This document shows positions 9,750 through 18,236 of a stretch of DNA of 64,000 nucleotides, one piece after another. Position 1 is the first letter of the stretch; every line of letters begins with the position of its first letter. The stretch is from Streptomyces sp. H39-S7. GTDB taxonomy: Bacteria; Actinomycetota; Actinomycetes; Streptomycetales; Streptomycetaceae. A program made the translations under genes and the position numbers. The notes below the pieces were generated by a model, which saw nothing but the letters and a program-made list of their open reading frames with translations, was not told the origin of the DNA and ran no database searches. The stretch covers positions 106,005-170,004 of the forward strand of contig NZ_JAPVLU010000014.1 of NCBI RefSeq assembly GCF_027158205.1, read 5' to 3'.

Positions 9750-10270
9750 GTGACAGGTACCCCTTCCGTGGCTATCCAGGGTAACACGTGAACGGCCTCT
9801 TCTGAATGGCGTTTTCGCAGGTCAGGGCATATCTCGGGGCTTGACAACCCCTACCGGGACGTGCTGGAGGGGCATGCCGGGCAGGGGTATTCGCAGGTCG
9901 GAGCCGGTATGCGGGAGGGGTGAAACGCCCCCGTTACACCCAGCGGCGCGCCGATGGAAGGGGGGTTACATCCCCATTTGTCATCTCCGAAGAGTGGATC
10001 TTCGCTACTCCGTTCGGACCTGGTTCACCTGATGATCCATTTTTTCGAAGTCGCGGAACGGACGCGATCGGTGCACGATAAATGGATCTTGTACGCGCCG
10101 CCCGGAATCCCGCAGCGGAATGCCGGAATGCAATCCGGGCCACCCGGTCGGGTGAGGCTCGGGCGAGACCGCCCCGCCGAGGGGCGGCCCGGTGCGGGGG
10201 CGGCACGAAGGCTGAGTAATGTAAGGCCGCTGGAAGATCTTCCCTACCTGTACTAGGAGATACCGCCGCC
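9750..10270. other. 520-bp divergent intergenic region (carD / lipoprotein)
   Basis: No ORF here has coding features. The region is less GC-rich than the genes and contains a PHO-box-like pair (10012-10033), a G-rich stretch near 9955-9966 and AGGAGA (10256-10261), which serves as the ribosome-binding site of the lipoprotein gene. Promoters for both flanking genes must lie within it; I could not fix their -10 elements. Confidence 0.6.
10012..10033 (+). promoter_or_regulatory. PHO-box-like direct repeats
   Basis: GTTCGGA at 10012 and GTTCACC at 10023 are 11 bp apart, the repeat period of Streptomyces PhoP boxes (consensus GTTCACC). The second unit is a perfect match. It lies 240 bp before the lipoprotein gene, which itself is beside phoP. 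Confidence 0.45.
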
Positions 10271-10927
10271 GTGAGCAGCAGTCTTCGACGCGGTGCCCTC
10301 GCCGCCGCCCTCGCGCTCTCGATTGCCCCGCTCGCCGCCTGCGGCGCCGGCACCAACGCGCAGACGAACGAGGTCCGCCCCGACAACGCCGAGATCACCG
10401 TCGGCGACATTCAGGTGCAGAACGCCGTGATCCTGACGCAGAAGGCCGGAACCGGCCCTTCGGCGGTCTCGGCCCGCATCTACAACAACGGGAACGGTAA
10501 CCAGACGCTGCAGTCGGTGAAGGTCGGCGACGCCCTGACCGCGTCCCTGTCCGGCACCGCGGGCAGCAAGACCATCACCGTCCCGGCCCACGGCTCGGTA
10601 CTGCTGGGCGGTGCGGGCAACCCCTCCGCGACGCTCCCGAACAGCAACGAGGCGATCAAGGACGGCGACTTCCAGCGCCTCGCGCTGACGTTCAGCGCGA
10701 CGGGCGAGGTCGCCCTCAGCGCGAACGTGCTGCCCGCCGCGGGCTACTACCAGAAGTACGGCGCCACCAGCAGCCCGTCACCGGCCGCCGCGCCCTCCGG
10801 CAAGGCCACGCCGACGTCCACCGGGACCCCGGAGGACGGCGGGTCCGCCACGCCGACCGGCGGCGCCACCCCGACCGGCACCGGCACGCCCACCGGGTCC
10901 GGCACCCCGTCGCCCAAGAAGAGCTGA
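10271..10927 (+). CDS. Secreted lipoprotein with PCuAC-like domain
   Basis: A 218-aa protein. The signal peptide ends in the lipobox LAAC (residues 20-23), so Cys23 is lipidated and the protein is anchored outside the membrane. Residues 40-160 form an all-beta domain (ITVGDIQVQNAVIL, SARIYNNGNGNQTLQSVKVG) resembling the DUF461/PCuAC-type lipoproteins of actinomycetes. The Met/His copper ligands of true PCuAC proteins are not evident. A Ser/Pro/Thr/Gly tail (TPTSTGTPEDGG) ends the protein. The GTG start has AGGAGA upstream. It is convergent with phoP across a strong terminator. Function unknown; an extracytoplasmic binding or chaperone role is a guess. Confidence 0.8.
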   Translation: MSSSLRRGALAAALALSIAPLAACGAGTNAQTNEVRPDNAEITVGDIQVQNAVILTQKAGTGPSAVSARIYNNGNGNQTLQSVKVGDALTASLSGTAGSKTITVPAHGSVLLGGAGNPSATLPNSNEAIKDGDFQRLALTFSATGEVALSANVLPAAGYYQKYGATSSPSPAAAPSGKATPTSTGTPEDGGSATPTGGATPTGTGTPTGSGTPSPKKS

Positions 10928-10948
10928 CGGCGCGCCTCACGCACGACG

Positions 10949-10980
10949 ACGGGCCCGGCAGCGTGTGCTGCCGGGCCCGT
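10949..10980. terminator. Bidirectional terminator between lipoprotein gene and phoP
   Basis: A 14-bp perfect stem (10949-10962 with 10967-10980) and a 4-base loop GTGT. It serves convergent genes on both strands. Confidence 0.9.
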
Positions 10981-11015
10981 TCCGCTGTCCGGGGGGCAAG
11001 CGCCCCCCGGCGCGG

Positions 11016-11696
11016 CTACGGCTCGAACTTGTAGCCCAGGCCGCGAACGGTGACGAGGTAGCGCGGCACGCCCGGGTCCGGCTCGATCTTGGCGCGCAGC
11101 CGCTTGACGTGGACGTCCAGCGTCTTGGTGTCACCCACGTAGTCGGCGCCCCACACCCGGTCGATGAGCTGCATACGGGTCAGCACGCGGCCCGCGTTGC
11201 GCAGCAGCATCTCCAGCAGGTCGAACTCCTTGAGCGGGAGGTCGACCTTCCCGCCGGAGACGGTGACCACGTGGCGGTCGACGTCCATCCGTACCGGCCC
11301 GGCCTCCAGGGCGGCGGGGGACAGCTCCTCCGGCTCGCCGCGGCGGCGCAGGACGGCCCGGATGCGGGCCACCAGCTCGCGGGAGGAGAAGGGCTTCGTC
11401 ACGTAGTCGTCAGCGCCTATTTCCAGGCCGACGACCTTGTCGATCTCGCTGTCCTTGGCCGTCACCATGATGACCGGGACATTGGACTTGAGCCTGAGCT
11501 GGCGGCAGACCTCGGTGCCGGGCAGGCCCGGCAGCATGAGGTCGAGCAGTACCAGGTCGGCGCCGTTGCGTTCGAACTCGTCCAGCGCGTCGGGCCCGGT
11601 CGCGGCGATGGCGACCTCGAAGCCCTCCTTGCGGAGCATGTACGACAGCGCGTCGCTGAAGGACTCTTCGTCCTCTACGACGAGTACACGGGTCAC
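11016..11696 (-). CDS. phoP: PhoP, phosphate response regulator
   Basis: A 226-aa OmpR/PhoB-family regulator that binds PHO boxes and switches on phosphate scavenging. The receiver domain has the acidic pair in VVEDEE, the phosphoacceptor Asp in LVLLDLMLPG, the Thr in MVTAKDS and the Lys in YVTKPF. The C-terminal winged helix has the recognition region VWGADYVGDTKTLDVHVKRL. The GTG at 11696 shares GTGA with the phoR stop codon, so translation is coupled. Identity as PhoP rather than another OmpR-type regulator rests on the phoU neighbour and on the close match to the Streptomyces protein. Confidence 0.95.
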   Translation of the reverse strand: MTRVLVVEDEESFSDALSYMLRKEGFEVAIAATGPDALDEFERNGADLVLLDLMLPGLPGTEVCRQLRLKSNVPVIMVTAKDSEIDKVVGLEIGADDYVTKPFSSRELVARIRAVLRRRGEPEELSPAALEAGPVRMDVDRHVVTVSGGKVDLPLKEFDLLEMLLRNAGRVLTRMQLIDRVWGADYVGDTKTLDVHVKRLRAKIEPDPGVPRYLVTVRGLGYKFEP

Positions 11697-12982
11697 GGAA
11701 GGACCTCCGGGGCAGGGATGTGATCGGAATAGTTCTCGTAGAACTGCTGGTCTCCGGCGGGCCCGCCCCCGCCGATGGCGGATTCGGAGTCGTCCGCGTC
11801 GGTACCGAGGAGCGCGTGTTCGCGCGCCATGCCGGCTTCGGGCAGTCGCAGGGTGAAGGTGGAGCCCTGTCCCTCGGCGCTCCACACGGTGACCTCCCCG
11901 CCGTGCGAGGCGGCCACGTGCTTGACGATGGACAGGCCGAGACCCGTGCCGCCGGTGGCGCGGGAGCGCGCCGGGTCGACGCGGTAGAACCGTTCGAAGA
12001 TCCGGTCCCGGTCCTTCTCGGAGATGCCGATGCCGGCGTCGGTCACCGAGATCTCGATGAGGTCGCCGCCCGGTGAGGGGATCCGGCGGCCGGCTATCCC
12101 CACCCGGGTGCGGGCCGGGCTGTAGTTGACGGCGTTCTCGACGAGGTTGCCGAGAGCTGCCGCGAGCTGGCCGCGGTTGCCCCAGATGTGCAGGTCGGGG
12201 GCGGAACCGGTGGCCATGGTGATCTGTTTGGCGTTCGCCTGGTGGCGGCAGCGGTCGATGGCCTCCGCGACGAGATCGTCGACGTCGACGGGTTCCGCGT
12301 CGTCCAGCGGGTCGTCGTTCTGGACCCGGGAGAGATCGATGATCTCCTGGACGAGGCTGGTGAGGCGGGTCGCCTCGATCTGCATCCGCCCTGCGAAGCG
12401 GATGACGGCCTCGGGGTCGTCGGAGGCGTCCATCACGGCTTCGGAGAGCAGTGACAGCGCGCCGACGGGGGTCTTGAGCTCATGGCTGACGTTCGCGACG
12501 AAGTCACGGCGTACGGCCTCGATCTTGCGGGCCTCGGTCAGGTCCTCCACGAGGAGGAGGACCAGCCGGGAGCCGAGCGGAGCGACTCTGGCGGAGACCG
12601 CCAGGCCCTCACCGCGACCGGCGCCTCTCTTCGGCAGATCCAGTTCGACCTGGCGTATCTCGCCGTCCCGCCGGGTCTCACGGGCCATCTGCAGCATCTG
12701 GTCGACGGCCAGGCGGCCGCCGCGGACCAGTCCGAGGGCGTACGCCGCCGAGCTGGCCTTGACCACCGTGTCGCCCTCGTCGAGGACGACCGCCGACGAA
12801 CGCAGTACGGAGAGGACGGTGTCCACTCCGGGCGGCAGTACGCCGGTGCCGTCGGGTCGCAGGGCCGTGCGGGTGGGGCGGGCTTGTTCCCGCTCACTCC
12901 AGCGGAACGCGAGCACAGCGATCACACCGGTACACAGACCGGCTATCGCACTGGCTGCGGCAACTGCCGCGTTCACGTCCAT
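11693..12982 (-). CDS. phoR: PhoR, phosphate sensor histidine kinase
   Basis: A 429-aa kinase. One N-terminal membrane segment (about 9-27) is followed by a PAS-like linker. The HisKA motif VANVSHELKTPVGAL holds the phospho-His. The ATPase domain has N-box NLVENAVNYS, G1 VTDAGIGI and G2 GGTGLGLSIVKH. The C-terminal 45 residues are acidic and probably disordered. The ATG lies 6 bases after TAACCT (12989-12994) with no ribosome-binding site, so a leaderless phoRP transcript is likely. The operon faces phoU across a PHO-box region, the arrangement known in Streptomyces. Confidence 0.95.
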   Translation of the reverse strand: MDVNAAVAAASAIAGLCTGVIAVLAFRWSEREQARPTRTALRPDGTGVLPPGVDTVLSVLRSSAVVLDEGDTVVKASSAAYALGLVRGGRLAVDQMLQMARETRRDGEIRQVELDLPKRGAGRGEGLAVSARVAPLGSRLVLLLVEDLTEARKIEAVRRDFVANVSHELKTPVGALSLLSEAVMDASDDPEAVIRFAGRMQIEATRLTSLVQEIIDLSRVQNDDPLDDAEPVDVDDLVAEAIDRCRHQANAKQITMATGSAPDLHIWGNRGQLAAALGNLVENAVNYSPARTRVGIAGRRIPSPGGDLIEISVTDAGIGISEKDRDRIFERFYRVDPARSRATGGTGLGLSIVKHVAASHGGEVTVWSAEGQGSTFTLRLPEAGMAREHALLGTDADDSESAIGGGGPAGDQQFYENYSDHIPAPEVLP

Positions 12983-13044
12983 ACCCCCAGGTTAGGCGGC
13001 TCCGAGGGGTGCTCCACAGCCTTGAGAGCTACCTCTCGAACGCC

Positions 13045-13088
13045 CGTTGCCAAGAGTTCACCTTGACGTAGGCGCTGATTCACTCGGG
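13045..13088. promoter_or_regulatory. PHO box between phoR and phoU
   Basis: Repeat units at 11-bp steps: GTTCACC at 13056 (perfect), a weak unit at 13067 and ATTCACT at 13078; a partial CGTTGCC-like unit precedes them. PhoP binding between phoRP and phoU is established for Streptomyces, and this is the best candidate in the 182-bp gap. Confidence 0.7.
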
Positions 13089-13164
13089 ATGCTCGAGCGG
13101 TACGCGTACGCCCATCAGCGTGGGAGCGTGGAGGAGACGCCTCTGTTTGGACGGAAGGACAGCG

Positions 13165-13845
13165 ATGCGGGACGCATACCACGAGGAGCTCGACTCGATC
13201 GGTGAAGGCCTGGTCGAGATGGCCCGGCTCGTCGGATCCGCCATCGGCCGGGCCACCACCGCGTTGCTGGACGCGGATCTGAACATCGCCGAGAGCGTGA
13301 TCGCGGCCGATGAGAAGGTCGACGGCCTGCAGCGCGACCTGGAAGCACGGGCGATCAACCTGCTGGCCCGGCAGCAGCCGGTCGCCACCGACCTGCGGAT
13401 CGTCGTCACCAGCCTGCGGATGAGCGCGGACATCGAGCGGTCGGGCGACCTCGCGCGGCACATCGCGAAGGTGGCGCGGCTGCGCTTCCCCGAGTCGGCC
13501 GTACCGAACGACCTGCACAGCACGATCCTGGAGATGGGCCAGCTCGCCCAGCGCCTGATGGCGAAGGCCGCCGAGGTCATCGTCTCCAAGGACGTCGACG
13601 ACGCGCTGCAACTCGAGGCGGACGACGACCGGATGGACGAGCTGCACCGCGCGCTCTTCCAGCACCTGCTGGACGACCGCTGGAAGCACGGCATCGAGAC
13701 GGCGGTCGACGTGACCCTGTGCGGCCGCTACTACGAGCGGTTCGCCGACCACGCCGTATCGGTCGCCAAGCGCGTCGTCTACCTGGTCACGGGCGAGCAC
13801 GCCGACGAGCTGACGCCGGCCCCGACGCAGGTCGACGGGGTCTGA
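13165..13845 (+). CDS. phoU: PhoU, phosphate signalling regulator
   Basis: A 226-aa helical-bundle protein that links the Pst transporter to the PhoR kinase and damps signalling when phosphate is plentiful. Two repeats of the PhoU three-helix domain are visible, each with the metal-binding E/DxxxD pattern (ADIERSGDLARHIAKV in the first; the second includes GRYYERFADHAVSVAKRV). The ATG at 13165 is preceded by GGAAGGA at 5-bp spacing; an in-frame extension upstream lacks conservation. It is transcribed away from phoRP from a shared control region. Confidence 0.95.
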   Translation: MRDAYHEELDSIGEGLVEMARLVGSAIGRATTALLDADLNIAESVIAADEKVDGLQRDLEARAINLLARQQPVATDLRIVVTSLRMSADIERSGDLARHIAKVARLRFPESAVPNDLHSTILEMGQLAQRLMAKAAEVIVSKDVDDALQLEADDDRMDELHRALFQHLLDDRWKHGIETAVDVTLCGRYYERFADHAVSVAKRVVYLVTGEHADELTPAPTQVDGV

Positions 13846-13869
13846 CGGCCGCCGCGGAGGCCCGGGGCG

Positions 13870-13893
13870 GGCGCGAGGACAGGCCCTCGCGCC
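13870..13893 (+). terminator. Hairpin after phoU
   Basis: A 9-bp perfect stem GGCGCGAGG/CCTCGCGCC with a 6-base loop. It may end phoU transcripts or attenuate read-through into the small cysteine-rich gene. Confidence 0.55.
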
Positions 13894-14010
13894 GTGCCGT
13901 GCCTCCGCGCGCCGTTGATGCGCCCGGCCCGGGGTGCGTTCAATGGGGGGCGATGCGCCCGCACGTGGCGGCTTCGACTGCGTGCGGTGGCCCAGCCGAG
14001 GAGGGTACTC

Positions 14011-14181
14011 ATGCAGGATTCCCCCACCCCGTCGACCACCAGGGAACAGCCGTCACTCGACCGTCCCCCGCAGCTCACACCCGTGTGGCTGCCCGTGCTC
14101 GGCGCGTGCGGCTGCGGATCGAGCTGCGGGTGCGGATGCCAGTCCGGCGGCGCCTGCCAATGCGGCGGCTGCACCTCCTGA
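14011..14181 (+). CDS. 56-aa protein with eight-cysteine C-terminus
   Basis: A small gene with a clear ribosome-binding site (GAGGAGGG, 13998-14005, 5 bases before the ATG) and its own terminator 9 bp after the stop. The first 30 residues are Pro/Ser/Thr-rich. The last 26 residues hold eight cysteines in CxC, CxxC and CxCxC patterns (ACGCGSSCGCGC and ACQCGGCTS). There is no His, no lipobox and no signal peptide. A metallothionein-like metal-binding peptide is the simplest idea; a RiPP precursor is possible but no modifying enzymes are nearby. A related small protein seems to occupy this position after phoU in other Streptomyces. Function unknown. Confidence 0.75.
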   Translation: MQDSPTPSTTREQPSLDRPPQLTPVWLPVLGACGCGSSCGCGCQSGGACQCGGCTS

Positions 14182-14190
14182 CAGATCGAG

Positions 14191-14221
14191 AAGGGCCCCA
14201 CCCGCACCGGGTGGGGCCCTT
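14191..14221. terminator. Bidirectional terminator, 14-bp perfect stem
   Basis: 14191-14204 pairs perfectly with 14208-14221 around a 3-base loop (CAC). It lies between the convergent small cysteine-rich gene and gpmA. Confidence 0.9.
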
Positions 14222-14242
14222 CGTCACATCGCTGACCTGTGG

Positions 14243-15001
14243 TTACTTCTTCTTGCCCTGGTTCTTGACGGCCTCGATGGCGGCCTTCGCGGCGTCCGGG
14301 TCGAGGTAGGTGCCGCCCGGGTTCACGGGGCGGAAGTCGGCGTCGAGCTCGTACGAGAGCGGGATGCCGGTGGGGATGTTCAGACCGGAGATGTCCTCGT
14401 CGGAGATGCCGTCGAGGTGCTTGACCAGGCCCCGCAGGCTGTTGCCGTGCGCGGCGACCAGGACCGTGCGGCCGGCGAGCAGGTCCGGGACGATGCCGTC
14501 GTACCAGTACGGCAGCATGCGCTCGACGACGTCCTTGAGGCACTCGGTGCGGGGACGGATCTCGCTCGGGATCGAGGCGTAGCGCGGGTCGTCGCTCTGC
14601 GAGAACTCCGTGCCGTCCTCGAGGGGCGGCGGCGGGGTGTCGTAGGAGCGGCGCCAGAGCATGAACTGCTCCTCGCCGAACTCCGCGAGGGTCTGCGCCT
14701 TGTCCTTGCCCTGGAGGGCACCGTAGTGCCGCTCGTTCAGCCGCCAGGAGCGGTGCACCGGGATCCAGTGGCGGTCCGCGGCTTCGAGCGAGAGCTGCGC
14801 GGTGCGGATCGCACGCTTCTGCAGCGAGGTGTGCACGACGTCGGGGAGCAGGCCGGCGTCCTTGAGGAGCTCGCCGCCCCTCACCGCCTCCTTCTCGCCC
14901 TTCTCGTTCAGATTGACGTCCACCCAGCCGGTGAACAGGTTCTTCGCGTTCCATTCACTCTCGCCGTGGCGGAGGAGGATCAGCTTGTACGCAGCAGCCA
15001 T
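14243..15001 (-). CDS. gpmA: 2,3-bisphosphoglycerate-dependent phosphoglycerate mutase
   Basis: A 252-aa glycolytic enzyme interconverting 3- and 2-phosphoglycerate through a phosphohistidine. [20 protein letters not shown] holds the catalytic His, and the second His is in [17 protein letters not shown]. The region [13 protein letters not shown] and the lysine-rich C-terminus (NQGKKK) are typical of dPGM. The ATG is 6 bases after TAGGCT (15008-15013) with no ribosome-binding site, so it is probably leaderless. It is divergent from the MFS gene by 91 bp. Confidence 0.95.
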   Translation of the reverse strand: MAAAYKLILLRHGESEWNAKNLFTGWVDVNLNEKGEKEAVRGGELLKDAGLLPDVVHTSLQKRAIRTAQLSLEAADRHWIPVHRSWRLNERHYGALQGKDKAQTLAEFGEEQFMLWRRSYDTPPPPLEDGTEFSQSDDPRYASIPSEIRPRTECLKDVVERMLPYWYDGIVPDLLAGRTVLVAAHGNSLRGLVKHLDGISDEDISGLNIPTGIPLSYELDADFRPVNPGGTYLDPDAAKAAIEAVKNQGKKK

Positions 15002-15092
15002 GGCCCGAGCCTAATCGAAATCCCGTAGCGCCTGCCCATGTGTCCACGGTAAGTTACGCAGGTCGTATTCAGTCATTACATGGGGGCCCTGA

Positions 15093-16406
15093 GTGCCGGA
15101 CGTCAGACGAGCTGTGAGCGAGACCATGTCCGGGCTCCCGCGCCAGTTCTGGTGGCTGTGGACCAGCACGCTGGTCAACCGGCTCGGCGGGTTCGTCGTC
15201 ACGTTCCTGGCGCTCTACCTGACCGTCGAACGCGGCTTCTCCGCCTCCTACGCCGGCCTCGTCGCCTCCCTCTACGGGCTCGGCGGCTCGGTCGCGTCCG
15301 TCGTCGGCGGCGTTCTCGCGGACCGCGTCGGGCGGCGCGCCACCATGCTCGTCGCCCAGCTGGGCACGGCCGCGGTCACCGCGCTGCTCGGCTTCGTCAC
15401 CCACCCGGTGGCGATCGCGGCGGTCGCCGGGCTCGTCGGCGTCACCAGCAACGCCTCCCGGCCGGCCCTCCAGGCGATGCTCGCCGACCTCGTGCCGCCC
15501 AAGGACCGGGTGCGGGCCTTCGCCCTCAACTACTGGGCCATCAACATCGGCTTCGGCGTCTCGGCGGGCGTGGCCGGACTCATCGCCGCCCAGGGGTACG
15601 TCTGGCTCTTCCTGGGCGACGCGCTGATGACGCTGCTCTGCGCGATCGTCGTCTTCCTCAAGGTCAAGGAGACCCTGCCCGCCGCCGACGCCCTGCCGGC
15701 CGCGGACGAGGAACCCGCCGGGCTCGGCCAGGTGCTGCGCGACCAGCGGTTCATGGCCCTGGTCGGACTCACCTTCCTGCTCGGGACCGTGGGCCAGCAG
15801 GGGGCCACCACCCTGTCGGTCGACATGGGCCGCTCCGGGTTCACGGCGAGCGAGTACGGGCTGGTCATCGGCCTCAACGGGCTCCTGGTGGTGCTGCTCC
15901 AGATCCCCGTCACCCGGATGATGACCGGCCGCAGCCCGGCCGCGCTGCTCGCCGCCGGCACCCTGCTGATGGGCTGGGGCTTCGGCCTGACCGCGTTCGC
16001 CGGCTCGGTCGGCTTCTACGCCCTCACCGTCACGGTGTGGACGCTCGGCGAGATCATGCACGCGCCCGCCTCGATGGCGATCGTCGCCGACCTCGCGCCG
16101 GCGCGGGCCCGCGGCCGCTACCAGGGCATGTTCTCGCTCTCCTGGTCCGCCGCCTCCTTCGTCGGCCCCCTGGCGGGCGGCTTCGCGCTCGACCGCTGGG
16201 GCGGCTCCGCGGCGTGGGGAGCCTGCGCGGTCGTCGGCACGGTCACCGCGGCCGGGTACTGGGCGCTGCTGCGGACCCGGGGACCGGCCAAGGCCGTGGA
16301 GGCGGAGGCGGTCGAGGCGCTGGAAGCGGTCGCGAGGGAAGAGGTGCCGATGCCGGCCTCCGGGCCGGCACCGGCATCCGCCGCTGCCGTCAGGAGCAGC
16401 CGTTGA
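15093..16406 (+). CDS. MFS transporter
   Basis: A 437-aa major facilitator with about 12 membrane segments. The A-like motif between helices 2 and 3 is GGVLADRVGRRATML, and the N-terminal NRLGGFVVTFLALYL is typical of small drug or solute exporters (DHA1-like). The C-terminal 45 residues are Ala/Glu-rich. Substrate unknown. The GTG at 15093 has GGGGG 7 bases upstream; the ATG at 15126 (MSGLPRQ) is an equally reasonable start. Its 3' end overlaps that of the convergent beta-helix gene by 17 bp. Confidence 0.8.
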   Translation: MPDVRRAVSETMSGLPRQFWWLWTSTLVNRLGGFVVTFLALYLTVERGFSASYAGLVASLYGLGGSVASVVGGVLADRVGRRATMLVAQLGTAAVTALLGFVTHPVAIAAVAGLVGVTSNASRPALQAMLADLVPPKDRVRAFALNYWAINIGFGVSAGVAGLIAAQGYVWLFLGDALMTLLCAIVVFLKVKETLPAADALPAADEEPAGLGQVLRDQRFMALVGLTFLLGTVGQQGATTLSVDMGRSGFTASEYGLVIGLNGLLVVLLQIPVTRMMTGRSPAALLAAGTLLMGWGFGLTAFAGSVGFYALTVTVWTLGEIMHAPASMAIVADLAPARARGRYQGMFSLSWSAASFVGPLAGGFALDRWGGSAAWGACAVVGTVTAAGYWALLRTRGPAKAVEAEAVEALEAVAREEVPMPASGPAPASAAAVRSSR

Positions 16407-18075
16407 GGTGGCGCTGGGCCTCGTAGAGGTTCGGCGGGGTGACCGCCGGGGTGCCGTAGGACTCCAGGCGGGAGTGGAGCGGGCCGGCGAAGTCCGGGAC
16501 GTCGATCTGGCCGAACGCGGTGACCTCGGAGATACCGGCCGTGGCGCTGTACGGGGCGACGTCGTCGATCTTGACGCAGCCCGCGCGGCCGTTGGTGACG
16601 GTGACGTTCCAGTGGGTGAAGCGGGCGCCGTAGAGCGGCCCGGCGCTGGCGTCGCCGCCGTGCTGCCCGTCGTTGAGGACGGTGATCTCGGTGCGGACGT
16701 TGGCGAACGGCAGTCCGCGGTGGGTGTCGAACGTCCCCATGTCCATCCGCCCGCGCGACCAGACGTTGTAACTGGACAGTCCCTCGACGTTGATGCCGTG
16801 CAGCTGGGTGCCGGCCGGGGCGGGGAGCACGGTGCGCCGGTCGATGGCGAAGTCCTCGATCAGGTTGTCGTGCGAGCCCTCGCGGCAGCAGTACGGGTGG
16901 TGGCTGCCGCGTCCCGAGACGCGGGTGCGGCGGAGCGTGGAGCCCTTGGCGGCGACGAGCAGGAACCCGTTGTCGACGTTGACGGCGCGCACGTCGTCCA
17001 CCCAGCAGTCCCAGGCGCACTGCAGGACCAGGCCGTTGTAGCCGGTGTCGAGCAGGTGCTGGGCCTGCGGGGTCTCCACCATCTCGATGGTGAGGCCCTC
17101 GACGCCGGAGTTCACCACGGGGTCGACGAGCGTCGTCAGCTTCGGGGCCCAGTCCAGGCGCGTGTCGAGCGGCAGCGGGCGGTCGAGTGTGACGCGGTGG
17201 CCCCGGACGCCGGTGATCCGGGCCGGCCACTCGTAGGGGACGTACGACAGCACCTTGGTCTTGTCGGACCAGTCGTAGGTCCCGGCGCCGTCCACGTCGC
17301 CCGCCATGTGGTCGAGCAGGCTGTGCCGGGCGTCGTCCGCGAGCTGGAGCAGGACGCGGTCGCCGCGCCGGAGGCGGGAGGCGTTGTCGACGGTGACGGT
17401 GGAGTCGCCCTGCGTCGCGACCGCCGTGATGGTGGCGAGGGTCTGCCACTCGTCGCGCTTGTTGCCGGTCCAGCCCTCGAACGGCCAGGCCTTGGCCTTG
17501 ATCGCGTCGGTGAGGGTGCGGTAGCGCTCGCGCGGGCAGACCCAGACCAGGCCGCCGGCCCAGGACCAGGACGACTTGGTGCCGCCGTAGCGGCTGCCGT
17601 AGGCGCCGATGATCTCGGTGAGCGAGCGCGTCGCGAAGAGCTTGGTGCTGCCGCTGCCCTCACCGCGCAGGGTGACGTTGCTGTAGCCGAGCTGGATGAC
17701 GTCGTCGATCCGGTAGGTGCCGCGCGGCAGCAGGACCGTGCCGCCCCCGCGCTTGCCGACCGCGGCGATGGCCCGGTTGATGGCGGGGGCGGCGTCCGCG
17801 GAGCCGTCCGGCCTGGCGCCGTAGTGCAGGACGTTGGCGCGTACGGGACGGCGGGGGAAGTTCCGCTCGCCTCCGTTGTAGCCCGCGCGGGCGACGTTGG
17901 GGATCTGCGGGTGGGTGTAGGGCGCGGCCTCGAACTCCGCCCAGAGGGGGGACGGCACGCCCGTGGACCCCGGTTCGGACGCGAAGGCGGTGCGGCCGCC
18001 GAGCGCGTCGGCGGCCACCGCCGCCGTGGTGACCTGGATGGCTCCCGTGAGCAGTCTCCTGCGACTGATCGTCAT
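16390..18075 (-). CDS. Tat-exported right-handed beta-helix protein (pectate-lyase-3-like)
   Basis: A 561-aa protein. A twin-arginine signal (MTISRRRLLTGA, with cleavage near GRTAFA) sends it out of the cell folded. The N-terminal module (VLHYGARPDGSADAAPAINRA to RGTYRIDDVIQLGYSNVTLRGEG) is the pectate_lyase_3 start of a parallel beta-helix, common in polysaccharide lyases and glycoside hydrolases. A mid-protein insertion (about 190-300) may be an accessory domain. The substrate cannot be read; plant or fungal wall glycan is plausible. The ATG at 18075 has GGCGGGG at 4-bp spacing. A 19-bp palindrome overlaps the probable -10. It is monocistronic. Confidence 0.8.
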   Translation of the reverse strand: MTISRRRLLTGAIQVTTAAVAADALGGRTAFASEPGSTGVPSPLWAEFEAAPYTHPQIPNVARAGYNGGERNFPRRPVRANVLHYGARPDGSADAAPAINRAIAAVGKRGGGTVLLPRGTYRIDDVIQLGYSNVTLRGEGSGSTKLFATRSLTEIIGAYGSRYGGTKSSWSWAGGLVWVCPRERYRTLTDAIKAKAWPFEGWTGNKRDEWQTLATITAVATQGDSTVTVDNASRLRRGDRVLLQLADDARHSLLDHMAGDVDGAGTYDWSDKTKVLSYVPYEWPARITGVRGHRVTLDRPLPLDTRLDWAPKLTTLVDPVVNSGVEGLTIEMVETPQAQHLLDTGYNGLVLQCAWDCWVDDVRAVNVDNGFLLVAAKGSTLRRTRVSGRGSHHPYCCREGSHDNLIEDFAIDRRTVLPAPAGTQLHGINVEGLSSYNVWSRGRMDMGTFDTHRGLPFANVRTEITVLNDGQHGGDASAGPLYGARFTHWNVTVTNGRAGCVKIDDVAPYSATAGISEVTAFGQIDVPDFAGPLHSRLESYGTPAVTPPNLYEAQRHLNGCS

Positions 18076-18092
18076 GACCCCGCCTTTCACGT

Positions 18093-18111
18093 ATCTGAAC
18101 ACTATTCAGAT
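18093..18111 (-). promoter_or_regulatory. Palindromic operator over the -10 of the beta-helix gene
   Basis: ATCTGAA-CACTA-TTCAGAT, 7-bp perfect arms. On the minus strand the centre reads TAGTGT (18099-18104), a TAnnnT -10 element placed about 24 bases before the ATG. A repressor bound here would block transcription. No dedicated regulator gene is adjacent. Confidence 0.55.
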
Positions 18112-18236
18112 GTGCGACGGCATGAGGGTGCCATGAGCCTGGGGTTGGCGGGAAGGGGGTGGAACGCAGAAGTCTGCCGACAGCTTTCACCCGTTGATGA
18201 GCGGCCCGGAGTCAGGAGTGCCCGAGGAAGGTGGCG

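Noticed and set aside
13120..13164. N-terminal extension of PhoU
   Set aside because: The added 15 residues lack conservation; GGAAGGA directly before ATG 13165 marks the true start.
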